Part shown: positions 10,916 through 22,821 of the stretch, piece by piece
How the letters are laid out: each line of letters begins with the position of its first letter
How positions within the stretch are numbered: position 1 is the first letter of the stretch
Source of the DNA: Pseudocercospora fijiensis CIRAD86
Taxonomy: Eukaryota > Ascomycota > Dothideomycetes > Mycosphaerellales > Mycosphaerellaceae
Reading direction: 5' to 3'
Assembly: GCF_000340215.1 (NCBI RefSeq)
Contig: NW_006921537.1
Span: 1,639,011 to 1,703,010, forward strand
Length of the DNA stretch: 64,000 bases
Program-made: the position numbers and the translations under genes
The notes under the pieces: model-generated
Seen by the model: only the letters and a program-made list of their open reading frames with translations
Told to the model about the DNA's origin: nothing
Databases searched by the model: none

Positions 10916-12061
10916 TCTATATACTAAGTATTACTTAGTAGCTATTATCTCCTTTTGTATATGCACTTATATACTAAACTAGACTCGGTCTAGTACGGAC
11001 TGTATATACTAGGTATATACCTGTATATTATACGGTATATATAGAGGCTATTTTTAGTATACCGTATATCTATATCCCTAGCGAAGACGCTATACATTCG
11101 GTATAACTTAGGTTTAAAAGTTGTAAAGAGGCAAAGTCGCAAAAGCGCCTTTTAGACTTTAATAGATCGTTAATCTATCTACGTGCCTAGTCGTCTTATT
11201 AGCCCTACTTTAGGCCCGTTACGTTGCCCGATTTTTAGCTTTGTTAAACTTTGTAGATTTCGTCGGATGTTATACCGTATAAGACCTATTACTCCCTAGT
11301 AACGAGGCAAGGTAAGCTTAGATTCGCGCTAGGAGGTCGAGCTTCGATTTGCGTTATATTAGAGGATATAGAGGGCATTAAGTTTAGAGCGTTAGTTTTA
11401 TGTTAATCGTTTGCTTTAGGGCATAATTTTGGTAGGTAGATAGGATATATAGAAGTTTATACTATAGTACTCGCGAGTTAACTAGCTAACGTTAGGAGTA
11501 TAGTAGCGAGGCTACGTAAAAGTCGCCTAAGCCGTCGAATAGTCGTAGATATTATATGAATTCTATCCTCGATTTAGCTACAAGAGAGGGTGTTTCTTAT
11601 ACTAGTAAGGGTATAGCACTAGGATAAGCTTTTCTAAGATTATGTTTTAGCGGCTTAGCTAAGTCGCTGCTTATTAGCTTATTATTATATATAGTAAGCG
11701 CGTCTGTTGATGCGTAGTAATACTGCCTTCTAGACTAACTCGAAGAGTGTTAGCTTAATCCTAGTTTTTATAGTACGAATTCGATGCTAGGATAATACTC
11801 TCGGTAGATAGCGGAATGCTAGTGCTTGCTTCAACGTCGGTACTAGTATTATCGATGCTCGGCATTATATAGCAGGTCTGCTTAAAGCGGATATTGAAGA
11901 GGAAAGTGCTTTCGGTATAACTTCTAAGGTTAATAGCACTATGTTACCTACGTTACATTAGTACTTACGGGTATTAGCGGATTGCTAGCGCCGCCGGCAA
12001 GGCAAGGACCGCTCTATATGCTTCTGCACTTAGCTAGCTATAGCTTTTGCGACGTATTAAT
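10916..12061. other. RIP-mutated DNA, no gene recognised
   Basis: AT-rich noncoding-looking sequence with a TGTATATTATACGGTATATA word at 11022 shared with 8115. It could be the 3' end of the hAT element or part of another element. No domain seen in any frame. Confidence 0.4.
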
Positions 12062-12175
12062 TAGTAATAGAGCCTACTATCTAGTATATTATATATATAT
12101 TATATATTATACTATATATATAGCCTTTACGGCCGGAGGCCTAGTATACACCTATAGAGGTCGCGTCTACTAATA
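12062..12175 (+). repeat. Diverged direct repeat, copy 2
   Basis: Matches the segment beginning at 8079 (TAGTAATAGAGCCTACTATC, TATA-rich run, TATACACCTATAGAG). Most differences are CA/TG to TA changes plus slippage in the TA run. Confidence 0.5.
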
Positions 12176-12348
12176 TTGCTAGATCTAGTATAGTAGCGAT
12201 AGTCTCCGCTAGTATAGTCTAAGCTAATATATACTATAGATCGCTACGTAAGTAATCGAAGAATTTACGAAGCGGCCGCTCGTAGGTTATAACTACGTAT
12301 TAATCTCGTAATATAAGGCTAAACTATATTTAGATACTATATATACCT

Positions 12349-12518
12349 CGATTAAGCGAGATAGCGAACGGGGGTAATCCCCGTAAACGGTAGCTAGCTT
12401 AAAAGCGTTAGACGTAAACTTTTTAAAGATACGGATAATTCCTTTAGGCAGTACGCTAGCTTTAACTAGTTAGATCCTGTTTTTAGGGATTACCGCCGTC
12501 CGCTGTCTCGCTTAATCG
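12349..12518. repeat. 170-bp palindromic, MITE-like element
   Basis: Arms 12349-12380 (CGATTAAGCGAGATAGCG...) and 12487-12518 are inverted repeats matching at 29 of 32 positions; two of the three mismatches are transitions. The 106-bp interior is not coding. The size and structure resemble a miniature inverted-repeat element. No convincing flanking duplication was seen. Confidence 0.55.
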
Positions 12519-13799
12519 TAGTATACTACTCAAAAGTCGGCTTTATAGTCTCGGCCGTAGTACTTTAATATTACTTACGTATATCCGGACTTTTAGCGGC
12601 CTATAAGACCGCTTGCCTTTATCTATTATTTATTAGTAGCCTTATACTCGTATACTCTCTTAGTCTTAGTTAAGGTATTGTACTAATAGAGAAGAGGCAC
12701 CGTATAGCTAAGCAAGCCTTAGGCAGATCCGTGTTTTGAGATTGACTAATCATAGAGCGCCAAGAAATCGGACTACGCAGTATAACCTACGAGCGGGCTC
12801 CCCTTAGTTACCTAACCTTCGCTACGCGTTAGGGGGCACTAGAGCTACCTCCTATTAGGCTTATAGGTATAAAGAATCAAACTGCGACCGGGTGCACGTA
12901 ATAGATTAGTAATTAGGGCTAGCTTCCGAACTTTCCGACTAGCTAATTATAAACACATCTAATAATTCTTCGCCTACAAGCCTAAGAACAAGCCGTGCTA
13001 AACTAGCCTGCGACGTACTACTTTTTCGCGACTACGTAAATACAACAATCTGAATAGCGGAGATTGTAGCCCTACTAATTGCGCTTTATTCTACCTACTA
13101 GACAAGTCTGTACGACGTTAGCGCGTTAAGGTTTCGCTATTCTGCTAAGCCGACTCGACTGCAGCTGTCCGGATTGCTAGGCGGCTAGCTACACTACTAG
13201 AAACACCTTAATATAAAACATACCGCATCGCCTAGCTAACACTTAGAGGTCCTTCTCCTAATCCTAGCTATTATTATTTAGGTAGGCGAAAATTCCGTCC
13301 GACGCCTACTAACCGCTATATAGCCCTCGAGAGCAAACGAGAACCTTCCTATAGCCGACTCGACACTTCGAGATCCTTCTCTAGCCATTTCCGAACAACT
13401 TTTATAAAGCGATTAAGGGCGCCCGAGTAGTACTTGTTGTATTGTCGCTAGATAGCAGACGCTATTCTAAAGCTAAGGCTAAAATACCTAAAAGTCGCTA
13501 CTAATACCGCTAATACCGCTATAGAAGAAGCTATAGAGCCGTTAAGCGAAATTAGTAACGTACTAGAATATCTGTTTAATGCCGTAGGTTAACTAGTCGT
13601 CGATATATAAGGCAACTATATACGTGTCGACGATGTAATAGACATAGATATAGACGAAGATAATAATCCGCTTCTAGGCTAGCCTAGCCATCCGACTTAA
13701 GGCCCTACGGGCATACTAACACAGCGTCTGCCTATCCTAACAACTAGCGGCAATCTATTTAGTAATCTCGACGATATAGAGGTACTAGCTAGAATAGAG
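12519..13799. other. RIP-mutated DNA upstream of the DUF6589-like gene
   Basis: About 1.3 kb with scattered stops in every frame. It may include the 5' part of the gene that follows, but I recognise no motif. Confidence 0.4.
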
Positions 13800-16738
13800 C
13801 ATATCGGCTAACTATCTCGAGCTACTGCTGCTACTAAAGAAGAAGAAGAAGAGGAGGAGTCTAAGGATAAAGACTAAGGCGAAGAAGATACTAAGCTAAG
13901 TAACGATAAAGAGGTTGATGCTCGTAATTTAGACGACGACGACGACGACGACAACGATAAGGAGGCCGCTAAGGAGGCCGCTAAGACCGAGCGTAGGGCT
14001 GCTAACGAAGACACTATTAAGCGACGACTCGACAAACACTATAAGGAGCTAAAGGGCCTTATACGGCAGTATAAGATTAGTACCCTATACCTAGTTAAGT
14101 ATTTAGTCGGTAAGCTAGGCGAGAAGAACTCTAGATCTCGTAAGACGACTAAGCGCTCTACGTAGTACGAGCTCAATCTGTAGTCCCTCCTAGTAGCCTT
14201 TCTAGAGGAGCGCCTATTTAGTAGCCGTATTATCCGCAAGGAGCTAAAGGGCCTAGTCGGAAAGCCGTTGTTTAGTATATATAAGCTAGAATATAGCAAG
14301 ATAGAGATCGACCTTACTAGTATAGACGAGACTATTAAGCAAGCTACACCGACTTAGTATAAGCTCTGTATAGAAGAGCTACTACCTAACCTTCGCCGCG
14401 ATACCGAGCAATACTAAGAAGAATTCCTAGATAAGCGTAATATAGCTAAGAAGCGTACTATTGCGTTAATAGCTTAGGTATTGTACTCGATTTTATATAT
14501 TAATGCGTCCTTCTTCCCGAAGGCTCTCGGTATACATCGGTCTCGTATAATATTGTCGGTTACTAACTATTGTCTTAGGAATCTTCCTTGTCTCTAATAG
14601 CGCGAGTCGTCGCACGATTAAGTGCTTAAACAATCTAAATATAGTACCGTCGTACCGCACTATTTAGATCCTAATAGACAAGAACGCCGATATATAAGAG
14701 ACCAAGATCGCAGAGTTGGCTTGCTATAAGGACAAGCAGTAGTTCTTTGTAATCAACAACTTCAATCGGATATAGAAGTATACTATCTAGCGTTCCGGAG
14801 AGACTAACGAGATAAAGGCTATAACTATATCGTACATCGTAAAGAATAAGTGCATCCCGAAGGGCGGTCTAAAGAAGAAGATGATCTATTACGATAAGCC
14901 TCTCGATCCTAATAATATCTTCAAGAACATATATAAAGATTAAGCAACCCGGCTAGCAAGTTAGGATAGTATCGAAGAGCCTAGGGTTATCGAGAATGTA
15001 AACAAGAAGACCGCTATATTCTATATTAATAAGGCAATCGCATATGCATTTCTAGAGGCCTATAAAGCGCTGTTTAAGAAGGAGAAAGAAGAGGCAGGAG
15101 ATGCTATAGTAACACCTCTAGCCTAGCCTGTAATCGACGAGCTTCCTACGGTACGTATAGAGCTATATTCGATGCTAGTCTCGTTTAATAATAAAGCGAC
15201 GCTTAAGGGCATAGTCGCTATTTAGGATAAGATTCAGCTTAGCTTTATAGACCTCGATCGCGATAAGGATTTCGCAAGCGGACCTAATAGTCCTATAACC
15301 CTTATAGCTGGCGATAATATAACCGTATTGCGATCGATCAGTGTCCGTAACGAAAGCGTCGAAAGCGAAGATCTATACGACAAGCGAGACACTATCGTCG
15401 CTATCCCTATAGCCGAATTCTATACTATAATAAACACATTCTTTACCGCCCTACGCACCTACTAGGATAACAATAAGGCTAGTAAACCTCTACTAGTCGT
15501 ATAGACCTTAAAGGGCGATGCGGCTTTCTAGTATAGCGAGAACAAGGTTAGCAAGGAGAAGCCTAAGTTCTTCGAGATCCTATAGCTAGCTATTACTACT
15601 TTCCGCTCTCGTGCTGTTAGTGCGTTAATATAGTGGCTTTTAGATAATAGCCGGATTGTTATTACTAGTAAGGAGAACCAAATGGACCTAATTACCGAAG
15701 CCCTCTCGCGAATAACTGCTAAGCAGTATCTCTACGTCGTTAAGGAGGTGATTTATAAGCAGCTGTTATTAACCGCCGCCTAGCGTAGTAAGCCTTATCG
15801 TACTAGGGGCGAAGCTCCCGATGCCTAGTATATAACGATAGCGAGGTTGATAAAGGAGATCGAAACTAGCCTAACTCTCCGTAAGGCAGTCCGTAATATA
15901 GACATCGGGCATCTACGTAGAATTACCGATTTCCTAATCCCTAGCTTCTTCGGCGCTAGCTAGGGCAATTACGGGCGTATAATAATCTTAAAGCGCTAGA
16001 TGCTTAGTCCTGGTTGTAATCCAGTTATGCAGGATGCTATCCTTTTATCTAGTGTCGTATCTAATAGCAAGAAAGGCTATACCCTAGCCGTCGACGAGCA
16101 GCTCGAAGTTTATAACTACGAGTATTCCGAGGATATTAATCGCATCGCCAACTCGATACACGATTTAGCAGCGACGTTTAAGAAGGTTGCCCTTAATCGA
16201 GAGCCTTCTCGAGTCCTACGCAATATAATAACTAGCTTTACTAGTATTAAGCTAAGTTTATACTATACCTATAAGAACACGTCTAAAGACGTATTTAGTC
16301 GTGCTAAGATGCTATTTACGAGCGGGTTTATGTCTCCTTATAGTAATCTAGGCGGCAATGTCTCGGATAATATTTAGCAAATCGGCGGTATATAGATCGA
16401 TACGAAGGTTGCTATATTCAACGAAGCGAATAAGCAGTACTTCGAAGGCTGTACTACGATCTCAGACGAGGTAATTAAGGATCTAGATACCGCCAACACC
16501 AACCGCGAAGATATAGCTAACCGCGGTAGCCTTAAGGATGCTATCGTTAGTAATAATAATAGGTCTGAGTGGCTTAGTATAATCCGCAGATCGGATAGGT
16601 TTAATACACTAATTTTAGCAGAGGTGTTAGATATAACTAGCACCGATTAAGAGAAGGAATTAGCGCTAGAAATAGCACTAGAATTAGCGCTAGAAATGGC
16701 GCTAGAAATGGCACTAGAAATAGCACTAGAATAGCGCT
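13800..16738 (+). pseudogene. DUF6589-like fungal repeat gene, RIP-inactivated (tentative)
   Basis: One frame can be followed from an acidic, lysine-rich segment (about 13840-14000) to about 16735, interrupted mainly by TAG and TAA. The block at 14749-14900 (VINNFNRI... SGETNEI... PKGGLKKKM) resembles the DNFN...RxGE...PxGGLRQ pattern I associate with DUF6589, a domain found in repeated fungal genes of unknown function. The stretch 16000-16377 is still open for 125 codons and is in the same frame as the 14749 block. The C terminus is a 12-bp tandem repeat reading A-L-E-x. The family call is from memory and is uncertain; another transposon-associated family is possible. Confidence 0.4.
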
Positions 16739-16790
16739 GGAATTAGCACTAGAATGGCGCTGGAATTGGCGCTAGAATTAGCATTAACAA
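16655..16790 (+). repeat. 12-bp tandem array (GCGCTAGAAxTx type)
   Basis: About eleven units of a 12-bp motif such as GAATTAGCGCTA and GAAATAGCACTA. In the frame of the preceding gene the first units read A-L-E-I/L/M, so the array began as coding sequence. After 16735 the repeat loses phase. Confidence 0.75.
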
Positions 16791-16925
16791 GATCCGTTAA
16801 CTCGCTAAGTCCTTGTCCTATCCCCGGAAAAGTGAGCCGTAATACTACGCTCGATCGCAGGTTGTGTACTATACTATCTTCTAGATCGGATAGGTTGTAC
16901 ACTGTAATATGTTAGGCCTGTTTAG

Positions 16926-17128
16926 TTCTACGAGAGCTAGTTAAGTTGCTTCTGCGAGAGCTAGCGTGTAATGCCTAGTTAAGTTGCTTCTGCGAGAGCT
17001 AGCGTGTAGTGCCTAGTTTAGCTGCTTCTACGAGAGCTAGCGTATACCTAGTTTAGCTGCTTCTGCGTCTGCGAGAGCTAGCGTGTAATGTGTAATACCT
17101 GGTTGAGCTACTTCTGCGAGAGCTAGCG
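16926..17128 (+). repeat. 38-bp tandem array
   Basis: About five units of roughly 38 bp with the core CTTCTGCGAGAGCTAGCGTG separated by CCTAGTTAAGTTG or CCTAGTTTAGCTG. Units differ by TG/TA and CA/TA exchanges and by a small internal duplication near 17065. Confidence 0.8.
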
Positions 17129-17194
17129 CTAGAATTGGCGGTAAAATAGCGCTGGAATTGGCAATAGAGTAGCATTTAATAAGGTCCTTCCTAA

Positions 17195-17352
17195 CTACCC
17201 TGCTATTATGTCCTTATAAGCTCGCTAAGCAGGCTCTTCTATCGTGTCCTTATAGGCTCGCTAAGTAGGCTCTTTATCACCCTTCTATCGTGTCCTTATA
17301 GGCTCGCTAAGCAGGCTCTTTATTACCCTTCTATTATGTCCTTATAGGCTCG
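17195..17352 (+). repeat. ~50-bp tandem array
   Basis: Four units with the core TGTCCTTATAGGCTCGCTAA followed by GCAGGCTCTT, with spacers of differing length (CTATCG or TATCACCCTTCTATCG). Confidence 0.75.
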
Positions 17353-18280
17353 TGCCCTTGTAGTCGAGCACATAGCCTTAGCTATTAACGCGCTTGCCGG
17401 TAGTCGATAGTTAATAGTCAATAATAGTTAATAGTTAATAGTCAATAGTCGTAAAAATCGTATATATTAAGAGCTAGCGGAGAAGCGTGAATTCGAGGAA
17501 GCGACAAGGATGCCGAGTCCCGCTAAGACCCCGGATTTAGTATAGCAGAGCGCTTGATTGGTAGGATTAAACGTTATAGCTGCTTCCTTCCGCATATTAA
17601 TAATACCTTTACGACTTTCACAACACCTTCACGACTTTCATAATACTAATATAGCGAAATACGTCGATTGCGCGCATTTCTAGCAAATAGCGCTAACAAA
17701 AGTGTCTAATACGATAACGACGGCCGCCTTAGGCACTAAGAACCGCCTCCGAAACCCGAGAAGTCGCTAACACTAGCGACACTAGCGACACTAGCACTAT
17801 ACTTATTGCACCGCAGCTATTAGTACTACAACATGTACGGCAAGGATAGATACGTAGGGCGATAATATATATCGAGCGCAAGCACTCTTCGAGAAGCTAC
17901 GATAGCCCTCTTACGTTAACGCCCTCTATTACTTAGACTCTCCTAGAACGATCATTCCGATAACTAGTTACTATACGAGGTAGAGAAGAACGAGCAGTAG
18001 CGTCCGGGGATCTAATTAACTAGCGGCACTAAGCGGCTATAGAAGCACACACTCCGAAGCATACTAGAATTACATATAGCCTATATGCTACGCGCAATGC
18101 GCAACAATTAACGCATTCTATTACTAACTATAGCACGAGGTATATAGGAAGGGACTCATTAAGCGAAACAATAACAGCTTATTCGCTAAAGCGACACTTA
18201 TTAGTACCTAGACAATAATAGAGTGTAACCGCGCCCTTAGTGTTAGAGACACTGCGAAAAAAAAAGGTTGTCGAGCGCGT
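17353..18280. other. RIP-mutated DNA, no gene recognised
   Basis: Contains a short AGTTAATAGT/CAATAGT simple repeat at about 17405-17450 and otherwise stop-filled sequence. Nothing else identified. Confidence 0.4.
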
Positions 18281-18475
18281 TGCAGTCGTATAGCAATGTT
18301 AATGCGCTTACTAGAAGAGGAGGCGCACTGCAGTCGGATAGCAGTCTTAATACGCTTTCGGATCGGTGCGCACTGCAGTCGGATAGTAGTCTTAATACGC
18401 TTTCGGATCGGTGCGCACTATAGTCGAATAGCAGTCTTAATACGTAAAGGGCTGCAGTCGTATAGCAGTGAAGAC
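18281..18475 (+). repeat. 45-bp tandem array
   Basis: Two full units (18327-18371 and 18372-18416) with the core GCAGTCGGATAGCAGTCTTA, plus degenerate units on each side. The array is long enough to keep one frame open for 60 codons, which is a by-product of the repeat. Confidence 0.75.
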
Positions 18476-18647
18476 TAAGACTAAGACTAAGCGCCTTCGG
18501 GCTTAATAAGTATACTAGAGGCCCTTACGTAACGACTAAGGTTATTATAACTAACAGTCCTAACGAAGGCGTTACGCCGACTTAACTAGATGCGCGTATA
18601 TTATCCTATAAAGAATCCGAACGTAGGAAGCCTGTAGCCGCTACTCA

Positions 18648-18830
18648 AGGTGTACCTTACTAAAGAGTTTTTACCGAGTTAGACCTATAGCAATGCTACG
18701 AACCTATTAACCTACTTAGTAGGAGAGTCGCTATCGAGCCGCTACTTAAGGTATACCTTACTAAAGAGTTTTTACCGAGTTAGACCGTTAGCCGCATTAT
18801 AGGTGTACCTTACTAAAGAGTTTTTACCTC
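18648..18830 (+). repeat. Triplicated 35-bp motif
   Basis: The phrase GTGTACCTTACTAAAGAGTT (followed by TTTACCGAGTTAGACC in the first two) occurs at about 18649, 18749 and 18804, the middle copy with GTATACC. Dispersed rather than perfectly tandem. Confidence 0.6.
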
Positions 18831-19431
18831 CGCTAATCTATCTAAGACCTCTGCAGTTTGCACTAAGACTGCGATGTTCTAACAAAACTATGCTCTTTCG
18901 GTTAAATACGTAGTCGACGCCCGCTAAAGCTATAGTATACCTACTCGCTAGGAGCACCTACTCGCTAGGAGCATCTACTCGCTAGGAGAGTCGCCTTCGC
19001 AACGTCTTGCTCGGTAAAGCCTATCGGAGACCTTGAAAGAAGGACTAAATAAACTCTACCGATCGAGGAACCTCAACTATTAGACAAGCGGCTCTATCGG
19101 TAGCAAGCCGCAGAACTAGCAAGGAATGGTGTTAATCGCTATAGAGCTACCTATATACGACAAAGAGGTATCGACACTGTTATATACGCCGACAGCTAGT
19201 ATATTGCTAGGGGTATTAGTGTATTAGTATATATATATAGAAGAAGACGAAGAAGAAGAAGAAGAAAAAGAAGTTAAGGTTAGAAAGCGGGTGTCTATAT
19301 ACGCCTTATAGGTAAGGTCGGCCTCTACTAATAAGATTGCGCTATTTACGCTATAATAGCAAGGCAATAATAACGGCTATACATTACCGCACTTTTAAGG
19401 CAATAGCCGCCGACTACTAGGTAAGTACCTA
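18831..19431. other. RIP-mutated DNA with short simple repeats
   Basis: Holds a triplicated CTACTCGCTAGGAGCA-type motif at about 18949-18986 and a GAAGAAGAC-type purine run at 19239-19275 that would read as a poly-Glu/Asp tract. No gene recognised. Confidence 0.45.
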
Positions 19432-19570
19432 AGGCTATACTAGTACTAGAGGCTATGCTAGCACTAGAGGCTATGCTAGCACTAGAGGCTATGCTAGCAC
19501 TAGAGGCTATGCTAGCACTAGAGGCTATGCTAGCACTAGAGGCTATGCTAGCACTAGAGGCTATGCTAGC
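19432..19570 (+). repeat. 18-bp tandem array, almost uniform
   Basis: Seven full units and a 13-nt partial unit of AGGCTATGCTAGCACTAG. Units two to seven are identical and keep TG and CA; only the first unit shows TG-to-TA type differences. The motif is in phase with a coding frame (six codons per unit). Confidence 0.9.
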
Positions 19571-20229
19571 TATGTGCTTAAGATGATTTACGAGGAAGAG
19601 GATCGGCAGCGCAAATACGACTAAAACGTCTATAATTCTAGAGTATTCTTCCTTCTATAGCGAGCTATTAATCTCTAAGCAGTCCCTTCCTTTCTCCTAT
19701 ATCCGATTAACGATTAACGCCTACCTAGAGAGCTACCTATTATACGCCGACTAGCCTCTAATAGCCTACGCTTACGCCGGAGCACCCTGCCCCTAGTCTC
19801 TTCTGTAGTACGAGATACAGTACTTAGCAACTACTCAGATCGCTAATAGTTAGCCTCAATCTAGGGATTAATACGAGGTATACTACGTCGACCTCCTAGA
19901 GTGCCGGAAGGACTACGCTTATCGCGATAGCTAGCATCCTATATAACCGTATTAGCGTTACCTCTAGCGCTACCTCTAGCGCTACTAGAAGAACCTATAG
20001 TAGATTGTCTATCTCTACGGCTACTGCGAGCACCTTAACCTTAACCTTAACCTTAGCTAGCTATAGGACGTACGTCTACCGCCTAGCTATTACGACTAAG
20101 GAGACGATCGGCCTATATACGACCGGACTAAGTAAGACTATTCCTTAGGGCGTTAAGTTGCGCTTGTCGCTAGACATTAGTAAGCGGTAGCGCCGTCGGC
20201 AATACAGATCTACTCGCGGTAGCGGTGCC
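19571..20229. other. RIP-mutated DNA with a CCTTAA hexamer run
   Basis: Mostly unassigned. At 20032-20055 there is a run of about four CCTTAA hexamers (ACCTTAACCTTAACCTTAAC). This is one base different from the fungal telomere repeat CCCTAA and lies just beyond the 3' end of the helicase gene. Confidence 0.5.
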
Positions 20230-22821
20230 TTATAATAAAGCATCTCGGGCAGCTTAGGCTTCTGCTTCTACTATTACAGCGGCGGTTTCTATAGCTTTCT
20301 TTCGGTCCTCTATACGCTTCTTCTTTATATCGATATCCTCGCGCTACTGCTTAAAGACCTCCGGACTAATACGCTTAAGTTCATTTAGTAACTTATACAA
20401 TCTAAAAGGCCGCTGTCCGTTGTCGATAGAATCGTACTACTCCTTAAACTCGGATGCCTTCTTCTCGATAAGGTCTTTATTAACGTTAATACCCTATACG
20501 GTATTCTAATTGTCTGCTAAGTTAGTCGCGGTAAAGACATTAGTAATGCTATATAGTATACGATTATTAATAATACGAGACGAAGGGAAGTCGAACATAG
20601 TTCTATCTTCCTAGCCTAGATACCGGTCGTTAACGACTTTAGTAGAGGTCTACGCCTATAGCATCTTAAACGTAATACCTAGTCGGGTATTAGACTTTAG
20701 TGCTTTAAACTTCGGAGGTATCGCGGCTTCTAGAGGTAAATCGATATATACGAGGTTAAGTTCTGGGTTACAGATATTGTAGTAGGCATCTTTATTAGGC
20801 GGGTCTTAGGTGTATAGTGCCTTGCCCTTACTAAGATACCGGAGGACGACTTTACGAGGACACACACTATACTGCTCTCGGTAGTAATCGTTCTAGACCT
20901 CGAACTAGATACGAGGGATCTTCTCTCGTATATCGATTTCCGATTTAGTCTAGTATATAGGATTCTCTTCCTTATCGTTACTATTAAACGGATTACCGAC
21001 TTCTTACGTACCGGCTGTACTAGCATCCTCGCCCGGTAGCTTAGATTAGCGGAGTCTAGATAGGCGAAATAGCGTATACGAGTTACGACGAGCACGGCGA
21101 GTAACGTTAATCGCGGTATAGTTAGTTCCTAGGCGGATATTCTTTATACTATCGTCGATGTAGTATAAGAGGAAGATAAAGGCTAGACTGCTAACAATCG
21201 CACGGCCGATACGACTAAGACGCTGCATTACATCCTCGATATCGCGTATAATAGGGAACTTAACCTACGCGACAATCTCGATATCTAGAACATTTAAGCC
21301 GACGCTAAATACTATAGTAGCGATTATAATACGATACTTCGAAGATCCTTCTAAATAGTCGGCTGTCTTGCAGTACTAGTTGTATCGACGCTTCTAGTTA
21401 CGCTTAGCGACACTGCTAGTATAAAACGTAATAGTGGTATAAACGTTAATACCCTTGTTGTCCTAGGTATATCGCTTCTTCGGATCTTAGCAATTAGCGG
21501 TAGTAGCAGTAAGCTAGTAGCGGATAATATTAGCTAGATCCTAGATATACTTCCGGCCGTCGATAAATAGTAGCGCCTTCTTAATCTTCTCGGGTATCGC
21601 CTCCTTCGTATTAGGATCGAAAGTACCCTTAATAGTAAAGTACAGATAGTCGTATAAGCTTAGCTAGTTCTTCGGAATAGTACGTAGAATGTATATAGTA
21701 TCTAGGCGGTCGACACTACTACGGAGGATCTTAGTCTAATATAGCCCGTTACCTACCTCTCGAAAGCCGCTATACTTAAGTACGAACTCTTTAGTCTCCT
21801 CGGACATTGTAGTAGAGCAGCTAAGCTATACTGTATCGGTTCGGAGGAGCTTGCGTAGAGCATAGATTTAAGCGTATTCCTTACGGAAGTTACGCTACTT
21901 GTTTACTAGGTATACCTTATCGATTATAACTAGACCTGCAATTTGTTAGCTAAAGCTCGTAAGACACGACGGCGATTATCGTACATACCGACTCGAGCGC
22001 GTACCTTTAGATCTCGTAGAAGCTTACGGAACTCCGGACTAGCACCTATCTCTAGACTTAGGATAATATAATAATATTTGCTATCGAGAATATACTTAAA
22101 CAGATTAGGATCGACGCTTCTCGTCTCGGAGGTAATATTAACAGCATTTAGCAAGACTTCTAGCTCCTTTGCGATGTTAGTAATACTATTAGCTTGTTCC
22201 TCGCCGAGACGATTTAGCGGTATAAATTAGAGGGTTATTAGACCTAGGCAAGTTAGTACTAATAGCAATAGCAATCGAACTAGCATTAAATAGCATACCT
22301 ATTAATAGCGTAAAGGAAAGGAATATTAGCGTCTTGCCTTCGCCTGTCTTCGAGATCTATAGCAGATCGTTGCCGCTAAATATAATAGCGTAGACTCTAT
22401 CAATCTAAATAGGCCTCGGAGTGTATTCCTTCCTAGGATAAAGCAGGCTAAGAATCTTACGTAGACCTTCCGAACAGATATCGCGGTGTACTTCTACAGC
22501 TTCTAGACAGGCTACTGCATCGTATACTAGTCGGCGGATCTCTTCGAGGCTAAGTAGATTGTCGGCATTATTAATTTAGCGGCATCTATCCTAGAAGAAT
22601 GCTTTATATTCGGACTTATTCGCTAGCTACTAGATCTCTAGTAGATAGCTAAAATCTAGGCGCTCGCGACTTACTATAGCGCGACCTAGCAATTCGGTCG
22701 GGAATTGCTATTATTAACTATTAGTACGAGCGCGTCGAGCAGTACGCTTCTAGTTCTTATCTCGCTTCTTCTACGTATTTACGGCATTCTGCTGCTTTCT
22801 ACTAAGCTTCTTAAGCGGCAT
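20230..22821 (-). pseudogene. Telomere-linked-helicase-like RecQ DNA helicase, RIP-inactivated
   Basis: Read on the minus strand from an ATG at 22821 (MPLKKLSRKQQ). Helicase motif I is KTGEGKT near 22328-22352. The DEAH/DECH box region reads IIDKVYL near 21920-21940, with Glu-to-Lys and His-to-Tyr changes of RIP type. The family phrase ASPEFRKLLRDLKVRARVG is intact (about 21990-22050). Motif V is ATIVFSVGLNVLDIEIVA and motif VI is QRLSRIGR at about 21205-21230, where Ser replaces the expected Gly by a TG-to-TA change. These features match RecQ-like SF2 helicases, in particular the subtelomeric TLH group of fungi. Such genes are normally found beside telomeres; here the copy is internal. A long C-terminal region follows to about 20230. 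Confidence 0.75.

Noticed and set aside
16926..19570. Regular repeats that might look like a CRISPR array
   Set aside because: Units are contiguous minisatellites without unique spacers of constant length, and this is a fungal nuclear genome.
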